Shown here: piece after piece, positions 9,482 to 19,769 of the stretch | Layout of the letters: the number at the start of each line of letters is the position of its first letter | Numbering within the stretch: position 1 is the first letter of the stretch | From: Myxococcota bacterium | Lineage (GTDB): Bacteria; Myxococcota_A; Polyangia; JAAYKL01 | Length of the DNA: 64,000 nucleotides | Direction of reading: 5' to 3' | NCBI GenBank assembly: GCA_030065855.1 | Contig: JASJCT010000016.1 | Span: 1 to 64,000 of the forward strand | Notes under the pieces: model-generated | Databases searched by the model: none | Told to the model about the DNA's origin: nothing | The model's input: the letters and a program-made list of their open reading frames with translations, nothing else | Made by a program: the position numbers and the translations under genes

Positions 9482-11149
9482 TCAGATGCGACTTGGAATT
9501 CTGACGCTGCGAACCATATCACTCAAACTGAAATAAATATCCAAGGCCTCGTTCGGTCTGTTCAGTGGGGTCAAGAACAGATCTCTGATGGTTTTTTTTC
9601 CAATAACGCCAGATGTCATCCCATAGTACAGGCGGTCCCCCAACATGTACCCCAACATATGGGCAGCGGCATTAAATACAATCGGGCTTGAAATGGACCT
9701 TAACTTGCGTTTTCTGAGCCGACTGCCGCGCTCGAGCATCAGGTGATCAAGCGCAAACGCAGCTGCGCGTTCATCCGGCCGTGGTTTTCCACCGCGCTTT
9801 CTCGCCTCGGCGTCGATTTGCCTGAGTTTCCCCTGATGGTCTGTTTTGCGCTTGGGGTTGATGACTTTGGAGCTGAAAAATGCCACCGCCTCGTTCAAGA
9901 CATAAAAATACAACCTATCCCGAAACGCCTCTGGTGGATCTCCAGGAGACACCGAATATCGCAAATAATGGGCTGCTTCCTCTGCCGCGTGATTGATAGA
10001 GAGCGTGGCCAGGTAAATGGCATTCATTTTTGGAATGCATGCGCTCTCTTCAGCCTCAACAGCAGCCAGAATCTGTCGGCGATCGAGCAGACTGATATTG
10101 GCCTCTTCTAGAAAAGCCATCAAGTCCAGGTCGCCGGGCATCAGCACCCGCACGCTCTCTACTGCTTTTTTATAAGGCAGGTTGTAAAAGCGCCCGAGGT
10201 TTCTAATCAAGGACCGCACCGTGGATTCCAACTCGGTGTATTCCAAAAGATGCTGGTCGTAATGTATCCAATGCAGGTAGGATAATTGCTGCACCAACGG
10301 CGGCGTGTTGTTCACGCAAAAGCTCTCTTCATTAACCTTGACCACCTCGACGTGCTCGCGCCGCGCTTGGGCCAGCTGCCAATAAATCTCCTCTGCGTTT
10401 TGGTAGACGATAACCCGCCTCGGCGTCGGCATGTCAGCGCTGATAAACGCCCGTTCAACAGCGCTTGGCAGGTGGGATGGGGCCACATGCATCTGTCCGG
10501 TGTAGACCAGGATGATAGCGTCTGGAAATCGCTTTGCCACCTCGGCAATCCGCGCTGCTGCCTGCCGGTCTCGTACAGAAAGGGGAGCGCTTGCATCGCT
10601 ATCAATGGCAATCATGGGAAAGCCGTGATCCGCAGCCAGTTCGAAAACAGGCCTAAAATTGGGCCAAATATCGTAAGGCCAGTTTTCCCGATAGCGGATC
10701 CGCTTTAAAAAGGTCTTCTCCTTAATTTTTCGCTTTAAATATCGATCCAGCTCAGCTTGATAAATGCTTGGAACAAATTCCATGGCGAGGACCAGGTTAT
10801 CCACCTGATACATGATGCCCGTGATGAGTTTTACAAAGGTGCGTTGGGCAATTGCGAGCGTGTGGTAATCCGCAACGTAGGCGATACGGGACCGGGCAAT
10901 GGCATCGCAAAGTGCGCCAAATCCCGATTCAGACACATACCCCTTTACTGATTTGCGATATTCGTTTTTATAGCGGGCAAATCCCCGTGACGGATGGGCC
11001 TCACTGGCTTCGATGGTCTTGCGCTGTCTTTCAAAGATCCGGCGCTGTAATTCGATCATCTCAGAGACAGCGCGGCGCGCTGTTTTAGATGGCCTCTCGT
11101 CCTTTTTGCGTGTGCCCACTCCACTTGCCTTTCCATCCGAATACATCAA
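9482..11149 (-). CDS. ChaN/haem-binding-uptake (Tiki superfamily)-like protein
   Basis: 'IAYVADYHTLAIAQRTFVKLI', 'LAMEFVPSIYQAELDRYLKRKI', 'FELAADHGFPMIAID', resembling ChaN-like proteins. Confidence 0.65.
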   Translation of the reverse strand: MMYSDGKASGVGTRKKDERPSKTARRAVSEMIELQRRIFERQRKTIEASEAHPSRGFARYKNEYRKSVKGYVSESGFGALCDAIARSRIAYVADYHTLAIAQRTFVKLITGIMYQVDNLVLAMEFVPSIYQAELDRYLKRKIKEKTFLKRIRYRENWPYDIWPNFRPVFELAADHGFPMIAIDSDASAPLSVRDRQAAARIAEVAKRFPDAIILVYTGQMHVAPSHLPSAVERAFISADMPTPRRVIVYQNAEEIYWQLAQARREHVEVVKVNEESFCVNNTPPLVQQLSYLHWIHYDQHLLEYTELESTVRSLIRNLGRFYNLPYKKAVESVRVLMPGDLDLMAFLEEANISLLDRRQILAAVEAEESACIPKMNAIYLATLSINHAAEEAAHYLRYSVSPGDPPEAFRDRLYFYVLNEAVAFFSSKVINPKRKTDHQGKLRQIDAEARKRGGKPRPDERAAAFALDHLMLERGSRLRKRKLRSISSPIVFNAAAHMLGYMLGDRLYYGMTSGVIGKKTIRDLFLTPLNRPNEALDIYFSLSDMVRSVRIPSRI

Positions 11150-11266
11150 CGTACGAGTGATTTGGTATTATGGCAAGGCTATCGACTTTCTTCGATGTGT
11201 CGAGGCTGTTATACTCTTAGTTGTAGACATACGCGAGCATCGACGCGCAGGCTAAAGGAGAGATGG

Positions 11267-11515
11267 ATGAAGTCCTTCATACAAACAAAGATACTGATAA
11301 TTGCAGCGACGCTACTTGCGCTTTCCCTATCTGGTTGCGCAATGCACGCCCGTTCTGGGAACCCGTCCAAAACCACTTCCACAGAGCAGAACCGTCCCAA
11401 ACGCAAAGCAAAGCCCGTTAACAAGGTAGAGAAAACCAAGCCAGAAACCGAACCCGAGGAAGTCGAACCGGTCGATACCGACACCATGCCGCCCCCACCC
11501 CCACCGACGTATTAG
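11267..11515 (+). CDS. Small proline-rich lipoprotein
   Basis: MKSFIQTKILIIAATLLALSLSGCAMHARSG: signal peptide with lipobox LSGC. Confidence 0.65.
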   Translation: MKSFIQTKILIIAATLLALSLSGCAMHARSGNPSKTTSTEQNRPKRKAKPVNKVEKTKPETEPEEVEPVDTDTMPPPPPPTY

Positions 11516-11563
11516 ACATCTGTAAAGCCACCCTTCTCAATAGATGTGTTGTGTTTTGACGGG

Positions 11564-11654
11564 TCCGCCTCCGCCCAGCCTACAGCGGGATCATGGTTTT
11601 TCGTTATCTAACTCGAAGCTCCATAACCCCGCCGTAGGCCGGGCGAAGGCGGGC
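11564..11654. repeat. REP-like imperfect inverted repeat
   Basis: Arm CCGCCTCCGCCCAGCCTACAGCGGG and reverse-complementary arm CCCCGCCGTAGGCCGGGCGAAGGCGGGCC about 37 bp apart. Confidence 0.7.
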
Positions 11655-11702
11655 CTCGTCATTCATATGCGTCGGTTTGAGGCGAAGCTGCACTAGCTCA
11701 TT

Positions 11703-11945
11703 TCAGGGCTGTTTTGGCTGTGCGTGGCAACCCTCGATAGCGCAGTACGGATCCTTTAGGTAGGCGGTCTTGTCGGCTGCTTTTTTCTTGGGAATACCTG
11801 CCTTGGTGTGACAATAGGCGCAGTTGACGCGAACCGTGTCCTTGCCTGTCAATCCTTTGTGCGGCTTAAAAATCTTGGGATTTGCATACAGGGCGCTGCC
11901 TGCTAGTAAAAAGATGAACATACTGATTGCGAATCGCTTTTTCAA
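11703..11945 (-). CDS. Small secreted c-type-cytochrome-like protein
   Basis: Signal peptide plus CAYCH (CxxCH) and CAIEGCH (CX4CH). Confidence 0.6.
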   Translation of the reverse strand: MKKRFAISMFIFLLAGSALYANPKIFKPHKGLTGKDTVRVNCAYCHTKAGIPKKKAADKTAYLKDPYCAIEGCHAQPKQP

Positions 11946-11998
11946 CGCCGTCTCCTCATATTTGTGTCGCGCCCTGTACGGTCGCGGTACATGCCCAG

Positions 11999-12574
11999 TT
12001 ACCAGTTTTCACCCAGGATTTCAAAGTGGGCCTTGGGGTGGGCACACGCCGAACACATTTCAGGGGCTTCAGTGCCCTCGTGCAGATAACCGCAGTTGCG
12101 GCACCGCCAAACAGTAACACCGTCTCGCTTAAAAACAGTCCCTGCTTCAATGTTTGCAGCCAGGTCCCGATAGCGCTTTTCGTGCTGCTTTTCGGCTACG
12201 CAAATGGCCTCGAACACCATGGCAACTGCTTCAAACCCCTCTTCTCGCGCCACTCTGGCAAATTCCGGATAGAGGCTCGTATGCTCGTGGTGCTCCCCTG
12301 CTGCTGCAGCCAATAGGTTTTCGAGTGTCGAACCGATCACACCGGCTGGAAAAGCAGCCGCGACTTCGACCTCACCGCCTTCTAAAAACTTGAAAAAGCG
12401 CTTGGCATGCTCTTTTTCCTGGTCTGCGGTCTCTTCGAATATCGACGATATTTGTACGTATCCCTCTTTTTTGGCCTGACTGGCAAAATAGGTGTAGCGG
12501 TTTCTCGCCTGGGATTCACCTGCAAACGCGCTGAGCAGGTTCTTTTCGGTTCGGGTTCCTTTTACACTAGCCAT
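11999..12574 (-). CDS. rbr: Rubrerythrin
   Basis: 'NLLSAFAGESQARNRYTYFASQAKKEG', 'EKEHAKRFFKFL', rubredoxin-like 'WRCRNCGYLHEGTEAPEMCSACAHPKAHFE'. Confidence 0.95.
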   Translation of the reverse strand: MASVKGTRTEKNLLSAFAGESQARNRYTYFASQAKKEGYVQISSIFEETADQEKEHAKRFFKFLEGGEVEVAAAFPAGVIGSTLENLLAAAAGEHHEHTSLYPEFARVAREEGFEAVAMVFEAICVAEKQHEKRYRDLAANIEAGTVFKRDGVTVWRCRNCGYLHEGTEAPEMCSACAHPKAHFEILGENW

Positions 12575-12648
12575 GTGTATCCTCCTTGTTTTTGACTCGC
12601 CTTGGGTTAAAAAATTTCAACTGCGCTTTTATTTGGCAATTGGTGGTT

Positions 12649-13344
12649 CTATATCATCGCGATATTCGCAACTGTCGCGGCACACAACGTACCTGCTTCA
12701 AAATCATACATATCCAATCGCCCCTGATCGTCCAGTATTTTTTTTTCGATGGACGCTGGTATGGTTACCTGGGCCTGGCGAAGCGCTGACACAGCGCGTC
12801 CCCGAATCTCTGGCACCTCGTCGATGAGCGCTTGTAACATCAGCTGTCGGTTTTTTTGGATTACTTCTGGAAAGGACGCACTGATGCGGGCCATGGCTGC
12901 GTGGGCACTTTGCCCAAGCGATGGCTCGCAGAGATATTGGGGCAACAAGCCTGCGTATTCCTCGCCAAGGGTAGGGACGTTCACCAGAATCTCTGCAATG
13001 GCCTCGGGCGCCCGCCAGCCGATCCCGCCCGACTCATCGGTCATCAGCCAGATCAAACCGCGAATAAAGATCCGGACTTTCTCTGTATCACGCGCACTGA
13101 TCTGCACCCCTGCCCGTCCGATTGCTTCAAGGGCACGCCACTGGATCAATGGATCTGGATCATAGGTCAGGGAAAACAGAACCCTAAGACACGCGGGCGT
13201 TCTGAGAACCCACTGTTCAAGGGCCCGCACATCGCGAGACGCCAAAATCGCCCGCGCAACACTTTTTTTCCGACGGCCCATTTCTAGTAGTGATTGGATT
13301 CGTTCTCGATGTCTACTTTGCCGCCAAAGGCGCGGTAGACCCAA
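12649..13344 (-). CDS. HEAT-repeat (DVU0298-like) protein; start possibly 13281
   Basis: 'DPLIQWRALEAIGRAG', 'GGIGWRAPEAIAEI', 'EIRGRAVSALRQ', typical of this family. Confidence 0.65.
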   Translation of the reverse strand: MGLPRLWRQSRHRERIQSLLEMGRRKKSVARAILASRDVRALEQWVLRTPACLRVLFSLTYDPDPLIQWRALEAIGRAGVQISARDTEKVRIFIRGLIWLMTDESGGIGWRAPEAIAEILVNVPTLGEEYAGLLPQYLCEPSLGQSAHAAMARISASFPEVIQKNRQLMLQALIDEVPEIRGRAVSALRQAQVTIPASIEKKILDDQGRLDMYDFEAGTLCAATVANIAMI

Positions 13345-14309
13345 ATCGTATAGGCCAGCACCACTGGCATGCCGATGAGCGCCAGGATAAACATGGTTTT
13401 CAAGGTCAGTTCAGACGATGATGCATTGGCTGCCGTGAGGCTCAAAGCCGGATTGTCGAGGGCTGGAACGAGGCTTGGAAACAGGGCCGCACCAGTTGTG
13501 CCCATCAACGCGGCAATAGAGATACTGGACGCAAAAAATGCGCGTTTGGGTTGGTCGTTTTTGGTAAACAGGACCGCCCCGGCCATTGCCAGGATCGCGA
13601 GGGTGGGAATAGCCCATAAAATCGGGGTAGATGCAAAGTTCGCCATCAGATGGGGCTGTGTGGCAATGCTCACAAACGAAGCGATGACAAAGAGGGCGAT
13701 ATAGACAACGCCCATCTTCAGCGCCCATGTACGCGCCCGAAGCCCCAAATCTCCAGGTGCCTTGAGCACAATGAAGCAGGCGCCGTGAAAGGCCAACATG
13801 GCGAGACCGACCAGGCCTATCATCAGGGCATAGGGATTGAGCAAGGTAAAGAAGGTGCCGGTGTAATCGCCGGCTTCGTTCAGAGGAATGCCGCGCATGA
13901 TGTTGCCTAGGGCCACCCCGAACAGCAGGGCCGCAACGATACTGGCCACCGAGAACACCGTATCCCACGTGGCGCGCCAGGTCGTTGACGGCTCCTTGCT
14001 GCGAAATTCAAGGGACACGGCCCGGGAGATAAGGGCGAGCAGCACCAGCATCATGGCCAGGTAGAATCCGCTGAAAACAGTTGCATACACCGGGGGAAAG
14101 GCGGCAAAAAGGGCGCCGCCGCCGGTTAGCAGCCAAACCTCATTGCCATCCCACACAGGCCCGACCGCGTTGAGCAGGGTGCGCCGCTCCTTGTCGCCGC
14201 GGGCTCGCAAATGCCAAAATCCCACCCCTAAGTCGAATCCGTCCAGGATCGCGAACCCGGTGAGAAGCACGCCCACCAATAAAAACCAGGTCACTTGAAG
14301 CGGGGTCAT
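13284..14309 (-). CDS. cydB: Cytochrome d ubiquinol oxidase subunit II
   Basis: 'GFAILDGFDLGVGFWHL', 'VGPVWDGNEVWLLTGGGALFAAFPPVYA'. Confidence 0.97.
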   Translation of the reverse strand: MTPLQVTWFLLVGVLLTGFAILDGFDLGVGFWHLRARGDKERRTLLNAVGPVWDGNEVWLLTGGGALFAAFPPVYATVFSGFYLAMMLVLLALISRAVSLEFRSKEPSTTWRATWDTVFSVASIVAALLFGVALGNIMRGIPLNEAGDYTGTFFTLLNPYALMIGLVGLAMLAFHGACFIVLKAPGDLGLRARTWALKMGVVYIALFVIASFVSIATQPHLMANFASTPILWAIPTLAILAMAGAVLFTKNDQPKRAFFASSISIAALMGTTGAALFPSLVPALDNPALSLTAANASSSELTLKTMFILALIGMPVVLAYTIWVYRAFGGKVDIENESNHY

Positions 14310-15646
14310 GGGGTCACCCCCTTTTCAGCTGGCAGGGGCTCAGGCCCTTTTCGAATAGCGCGGCGGAGCAAGTAAATCCAAAGGCAAAAGAGCAGGGTGT
14401 AGAGCACGCTGAACATGATAATAGAAGCGAGGATTTCACCGGCCGACACGGTTTTAGATACGGCCTGGGATGTTCGCATGCCTTCTACCTGGTAAACAAT
14501 CCAGGGCTGGCGCCCCACTTCCGCGGCAATCCAACCGAGCTCGTTGGTAATGAGCGGTAGGGGCAAGGAGATAATCGCCAGCTTGAGAAAGAACTTGTTA
14601 TTATAGATTTTTTTCTTCCAAAGCAGCACCAGGCCCAGGAAGGTGAAGCCCATGAAGTACATGCCGAAGTAAAACATCAGATGAAAGGAGAAAAACGTAA
14701 TCAACAGGGGGGGCCACTCGTCCTTGGGGAAGTCGTTGAGGCCCTGGACTTCGGTATCTGGATCGCCGCCAACGAGCATGGACAGCGCATTGGGGACTTC
14801 AATGGCAGCATGCACCTCACCGGTCTCTGCATCGGGAATGCCGAACAGCAAGGCAGGCGCCCCTTTTTGGGTCTCGAACAGACCTTCGAACGCCGCAAGC
14901 ACCGTCGGTTGGTATTTGGCAACCTGGAGCGCGTGCATGTGGCCGATGGGTAGTTGGATGGCAATGGCGATAAACGCTGCGATGAGTGATGTCTTGAGAG
15001 ATAGGCGCGCAAAGTCCACGTCCCGTTTTTTCAGCAAATACCAGGCGCTGATGCCGAGCATGAAAAAAGCCCCGGTGATCAGACTGGCGTCAATGGCGTG
15101 GAGGTAGCGCGGCACAGTGGACGGATTAAAGACCGCGTCAAAGAAGCTGGTGAGCTCGGCGCGGCCATCCACGATGTGATATCCGGCCGGGGTCTGCATC
15201 CAAGAGTTGGCGGCAATGATCCAAAACGCCGACAACGTAGACCCCACGGCAACCATCAGCGAGGCAAACCACAGGGTCTTGGTTGAGAAACGCTTCCAGC
15301 CGAACAACAGCACGCCCATAAAAGTGGATTCTAGAAAAAATGAGAATATGCCCTCGGCCGCGAGCGGGGCGCCAAAAATATCCCCTACGAACTTGGAATA
15401 CTCGGCCCAGTTGGTGCCGAATTGGAATTCCATGGTAATCCCAGTGGCCACCCCGACAGCAAAAGTAATGGCAAAGAGCTTGGTCCAAAATCGGGCCTGC
15501 ACGCTGTAGCGCGGGTCTTTTGTCTGCATGTACCGGGTCATGAACCAGCAAATAAGCCACGCCATGCCAATCGTAATTGGTGGGAAAATAAAATGAAATC
15601 CAACAGTTATTGCGAATTGTAACCTCGCCAATAGTACGGCATCCAC
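14306..15646 (-). CDS. cydA: Cytochrome d ubiquinol oxidase subunit I
   Basis: 'LARLQFAITVGFHFIFPPITIG', 'GVATGITMEFQFGTNWAEYSKFVGDIFGAPLA', 'AAEVGRQPWIVY'. Confidence 0.97.
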   Translation of the reverse strand: MDAVLLARLQFAITVGFHFIFPPITIGMAWLICWFMTRYMQTKDPRYSVQARFWTKLFAITFAVGVATGITMEFQFGTNWAEYSKFVGDIFGAPLAAEGIFSFFLESTFMGVLLFGWKRFSTKTLWFASLMVAVGSTLSAFWIIAANSWMQTPAGYHIVDGRAELTSFFDAVFNPSTVPRYLHAIDASLITGAFFMLGISAWYLLKKRDVDFARLSLKTSLIAAFIAIAIQLPIGHMHALQVAKYQPTVLAAFEGLFETQKGAPALLFGIPDAETGEVHAAIEVPNALSMLVGGDPDTEVQGLNDFPKDEWPPLLITFFSFHLMFYFGMYFMGFTFLGLVLLWKKKIYNNKFFLKLAIISLPLPLITNELGWIAAEVGRQPWIVYQVEGMRTSQAVSKTVSAGEILASIIMFSVLYTLLFCLWIYLLRRAIRKGPEPLPAEKGVTP

Positions 15647-16047
15647 GTCTTTTGCTCCTTACGGTTACGGTTGCCACGCCCGGGCTGATGATGTTCCAAC
15701 AACTACCCATCCATTGCGGCATTGAGCAGCTTGGCTTCTCATACGATCAGTTCTACGGTTTGTCACGGTCATGTAATGGCTTTTTTTTCGCATCCCATTG
15801 GGATATACATCTAATCAGGTGGGCGGGAACCCAAAATTCCTCAACAAAAAGATACTTCAAAATGTCACATGAAATGTTGCAATACTTGAAAAAAACCATT
15901 GACAAATATGGGTAAATTGGGCTATTGGTAGATAAGTAACTAACTGGTTATTTCCATATTTTCAGCGGGAAATAATACCGGGGGCAGGGAGTTGTAATGT
16001 CGACGCCATGACGCCAAGTAATGTATACGTGGTAAGGAGGTCATTTT

Positions 16048-18483
16048 ATGGAGAAGAAAATAGAAAAAGCAGGCGTGATAGGTGCTGGAGTAATGGGAGC
16101 CACCATTGCCGCACACCTATCCAATGTGGGTATCGAGACGGTCCTCCTCGATATTCTACCCCCTGGAGGACTTGACGATAAGGACAAAAAAAAGGGGTTA
16201 ACCGAGGAGAGTGCTGAATTTCGCAACCGGTTGGCGTTGAATGGCGTCCAGACAGCGCTGAAATCAAAACCAGCTTCCTTTTATATTCCCGAATCAAAGA
16301 AGCTCATCAAGGTCGGGAACATGGTGGACAACCTTGACTTGCTCGGGGAAGTTGACTGGATAATCGAAGTTGTTGTTGAAGATATTAAAATTAAGGATAT
16401 TGTCTTTAAACAGATCGAGAAAGTGCTCAAGCCGGGTACTATCGTAACCTCGAATACCTCTGGTATTTCTGCAGAGGCCATGTGCGAAGGCCGGTCTGAT
16501 CTCTTTAAGAAGCAGTTTGCCATCACCCACTTTTTCAACCCACCGAGATACATGAAGCTCCTCGAGATTGTACCGGGACCTGACACGCTTCCTGAAGTGA
16601 CCGAAGTCTTGGCAGATGTCTGCGACACGCGGCTCGGCAAGGGCATTGTTTGGGCAAAAGACACCCCCAACTTCGTGGCCAATCGCATCGGTATTTTCGG
16701 CATGTACACCACCATTAAAACCATGGTCGACATGGGACTGACCATGGAAGCGGTGGACAAGCTCACCGGGTCTGTGGTTGGTCACCCAAAGAGCGCCACT
16801 TTTAGGACTGGTGATCTCGTCGGCATCGATACGCTGCTGCACGTGGCTGACAACGTGTATGAGGGCGTACCGAATGATGAAAACCGGGAGGTGTTTACCC
16901 ATCCCGAATTTATGGTCAAAATGGTCGAGAAGAAGCTTCTCGGCGAAAAAACCAAAGAGGGATTCTACAAAAAGTCAAAAGATGCCGATGGCAAAAAAGT
17001 CATTTTATCATTTGATTACAACACGTTAGAATACAAGCCAAAAGGGAAGGTCAAATTCAAATCCCTGGAAGCGGCCAAGACCGCCGACGGCCTACCGGCA
17101 AAGATGTCGGCCCTTTACTACGCCAAGGACGAAGCTGGGAAGTTCACCTTCAAGACAGTTTCTGATGTGCTCATCTATTCGGCCAACCGCATTCCCGAAA
17201 TAGCCGACGACATCGTGAATATCGACAACGCGATGAAGTGGGGCTTTGCACAGAAGCTGGGTCCCTTTGAGAGCTGGGACGCGCTCGGTGTCAAGAAGTC
17301 CGCAGAAAAGATGAAACAAGCGGGCTACGAGATTCCAGCATGGGTCCAGGAGATGCTCGATAGCGGGAACGAGAGTTTCTATAAGAGCGAAGGCGGGAAA
17401 AAGTATTTCTACGACGTTGCCACCAAGACCTACAAAGAGATCGAACTGCCGGCAAACGTCATCCTGCTGCCCTCACTAAAAGACCAGGAAAAGAAAATCG
17501 CCGGAAACGCTGGCGCCACCCTCATTGACATTGGCGACGGCGTGGCGTGCTTGGAATTCCACACCAAGATGAACGCCATTGGCGAAGATATCGTCAGCAT
17601 GATGAATGAATCAGCTGATATCGTGAGCCAGAATTTCGAAGGTATGGTCATCGCAAACCATGCGACGAACTTCTCTGTGGGCGCCAACCTGCCCCTCATT
17701 CTCTTTACGGCTCAGGAAGAAGAGTGGGATGACTTGGATTTCATGGTCAAAGCGCTCCAAGACACGCTCATGAAGCTGAAGTTGCTCGATAAACCCGTGG
17801 TGGCTGCACCGGCCGGTATGGCCTTGGGCGGTGGCTGTGAAGTGTGTCTTGCCGCAGACTGTGTACGCTTTGCCGCAGAGACCTACATGGGCCTGGTCGA
17901 AGTGGGCGTGGGCCTGCTCCCGGCCGGCGGTGGTACCAAGGAGATGCTCATCCGCAACACCGAGCACCTCTTTGAGGTCGCCAAGGGCGGCCTCTACCCG
18001 AGGCAGATCGATATGATGCCGTTCCTGGCCCGGGCATTTGAGAACATCGCCATGGCCAAGGTCGCCGTGTCTGGCCCCCTGGCTATCAAGCAGGGGTTAT
18101 TGCGGCCGACCGACAAAATGACGGTTAACCGGGATTACCTCATCGACGACGCCAAAAAGACCGTGCTGGCAATGAGGCTGCAGGGGTACACAGCGCCAAG
18201 AATGAGGGACGATATTCGCGTGCCAGGCGAAAATGCCATGGCCTACATCAAGCTCGGCCTGTCTTCCATGCATGCGGCAGGCTATGTGCTCGACCACGAT
18301 TTGGTTGTTTCGAACAAGGTCGCTTGGGTCCTTTGCGGTGGGAATGTTCTTGAGGGCACAACGGTCAGCGAACAGTATCTGCTCGATTTAGAGAGAGAGG
18401 CCTTCCTGAGCTTGTGTGGCGAACCTGGAACACAGGCGCGGATCCAGCATATTTTGGATACAGGCAAGCCGCTCAGGAATTAA
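16048..18483 (+). CDS. 3-hydroxyacyl-CoA dehydrogenase/enoyl-CoA hydratase
   Basis: 'KAGVIGAGVMGATIAAHLSNVGIETVLLDI'; hydratase region 'GMALGGGCEVCLAADCVRFAAETYMGLVEVGVGLLPAGGGTKEM'. Confidence 0.95.
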   Translation: MEKKIEKAGVIGAGVMGATIAAHLSNVGIETVLLDILPPGGLDDKDKKKGLTEESAEFRNRLALNGVQTALKSKPASFYIPESKKLIKVGNMVDNLDLLGEVDWIIEVVVEDIKIKDIVFKQIEKVLKPGTIVTSNTSGISAEAMCEGRSDLFKKQFAITHFFNPPRYMKLLEIVPGPDTLPEVTEVLADVCDTRLGKGIVWAKDTPNFVANRIGIFGMYTTIKTMVDMGLTMEAVDKLTGSVVGHPKSATFRTGDLVGIDTLLHVADNVYEGVPNDENREVFTHPEFMVKMVEKKLLGEKTKEGFYKKSKDADGKKVILSFDYNTLEYKPKGKVKFKSLEAAKTADGLPAKMSALYYAKDEAGKFTFKTVSDVLIYSANRIPEIADDIVNIDNAMKWGFAQKLGPFESWDALGVKKSAEKMKQAGYEIPAWVQEMLDSGNESFYKSEGGKKYFYDVATKTYKEIELPANVILLPSLKDQEKKIAGNAGATLIDIGDGVACLEFHTKMNAIGEDIVSMMNESADIVSQNFEGMVIANHATNFSVGANLPLILFTAQEEEWDDLDFMVKALQDTLMKLKLLDKPVVAAPAGMALGGGCEVCLAADCVRFAAETYMGLVEVGVGLLPAGGGTKEMLIRNTEHLFEVAKGGLYPRQIDMMPFLARAFENIAMAKVAVSGPLAIKQGLLRPTDKMTVNRDYLIDDAKKTVLAMRLQGYTAPRMRDDIRVPGENAMAYIKLGLSSMHAAGYVLDHDLVVSNKVAWVLCGGNVLEGTTVSEQYLLDLEREAFLSLCGEPGTQARIQHILDTGKPLRN

Positions 18484-18532
18484 TAAGAATGGTTTTTCCT
18501 GCAATTAAAGAACTCAACAGGGAGGAAGTAAA

Positions 18533-19717
18533 ATGAAAGAAGCCGTGATTGTCGCCGCGTGTAGAACAGCGGTTGGGAAGGCCCCTCGCGGAACTTTGAA
18601 AGATACCCGTCCAGAGAAGATGGGCGTCACCGTAATGGACGAGCTGCTCAAGCGAGCTGGAAATCTAAACCCCGAACTTATCGACGATGTAGTCATCGGG
18701 TGCTCTTTTCCAGAGCACACCCAGGGTATGAACCTCGGACGATGCCTGGTCACCTCGGCTGGCTGGCCAGACCGGATCCCAGGAATGACCGTCAATAGGT
18801 TCTGTGCATCTGGTTTGCAATCCATTGCCATTGCTGCTGAGAAGATCATGTGCGGTTCCGCAGATGTGATCCTCGCAGGTGGTGTGGAGAGCATGAGCCA
18901 GGTGCCCATGGTCGGCGTGTCCTGTTATCCCAACCCGGCCCTCGTGGACACCCGGCCGGGTGCGTACTGCGGCATGGGACAGACCGCGGAAAACGTGGCT
19001 GTGCGAGAGAAGATTTCCCGTGAAGAACAGGATACATTTGCAGTTGAGAGTCAAAACCGGGCATCAGCTGCACAAGAGGCTGGGCGGTTCAGTAGCCAGA
19101 TCGTACCTGTGATGGCCAAGAAGCAAAAAGAACTGCCAAACGGGCGCTTTGAGCTCGTAGAAGAGCCCTTTGATAAGGACGAGGGGCCTCGCAAGGGCAC
19201 GACCGTGGAAGCGCTTGCCAAGCTCAAACCCGCATTTTCGCCCAAGGGATCTGTGACAGCGGGTAATTCATCGCAAACCAGTGACGGCGCTGCCGGTGTG
19301 ATCCTGATGTCCAAAGAAAAGGCAAAAGAGCTGGGGTTAAAGCCCATGGCTACCTTCCGCTGCTTTGTCTCCGAGGGATGTGAGCCTGAATTCATGGGTA
19401 TCGGACCGGTCGTGGCCATTCCAAAAGTCCTCGAAAAGGCCGGCATGACCTTGGATCAAATCCAGCTCTTCGAGTTGAACGAGGCGTTTGCCGCTCAGGC
19501 CCTCGCGTGTATCAAGGGCCTCAACCTGAATACCGAGATCACCAACGTAAACGGCGGCGCAGTAGCCCTGGGCCATCCCTTGGGGTGCACTGGTTCCAAA
19601 CTCACGACCCAGCTGCTGCACGAGATGCAGGATCGCAAGTTGCGGTTCGGCATGGTCTCCATGTGCGTGGGCTTTGGCATGGGCGCCGCGGGTATCTTTG
19701 AGATTGAGAACTACTAA
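18533..19717 (+). CDS. Acetyl-CoA acyltransferase (thiolase)
   Basis: '[35 protein letters not shown]', '[19 protein letters not shown]', '[11 protein letters not shown]'. Confidence 0.96.
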   Translation: MKEAVIVAACRTAVGKAPRGTLKDTRPEKMGVTVMDELLKRAGNLNPELIDDVVIGCSFPEHTQGMNLGRCLVTSAGWPDRIPGMTVNRFCASGLQSIAIAAEKIMCGSADVILAGGVESMSQVPMVGVSCYPNPALVDTRPGAYCGMGQTAENVAVREKISREEQDTFAVESQNRASAAQEAGRFSSQIVPVMAKKQKELPNGRFELVEEPFDKDEGPRKGTTVEALAKLKPAFSPKGSVTAGNSSQTSDGAAGVILMSKEKAKELGLKPMATFRCFVSEGCEPEFMGIGPVVAIPKVLEKAGMTLDQIQLFELNEAFAAQALACIKGLNLNTEITNVNGGAVALGHPLGCTGSKLTTQLLHEMQDRKLRFGMVSMCVGFGMGAAGIFEIENY

Positions 19718-19769
19718 AGCGTTAGGAACTCAGAAAAAAGTAACCATTCAGAAGATAGAGGAGTAACCA

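Noticed and set aside
11703-11705. TGA ending the small cytochrome-like ORF as a recoded codon
   Set aside because: The downstream frame runs into the REP-like repeat and shows no protein-like continuation.
15899-15930. Sigma70 promoter upstream of the beta-oxidation operon
   Set aside because: A TTGACA is present at 15899 but no convincing -10 box at 17 bp spacing.
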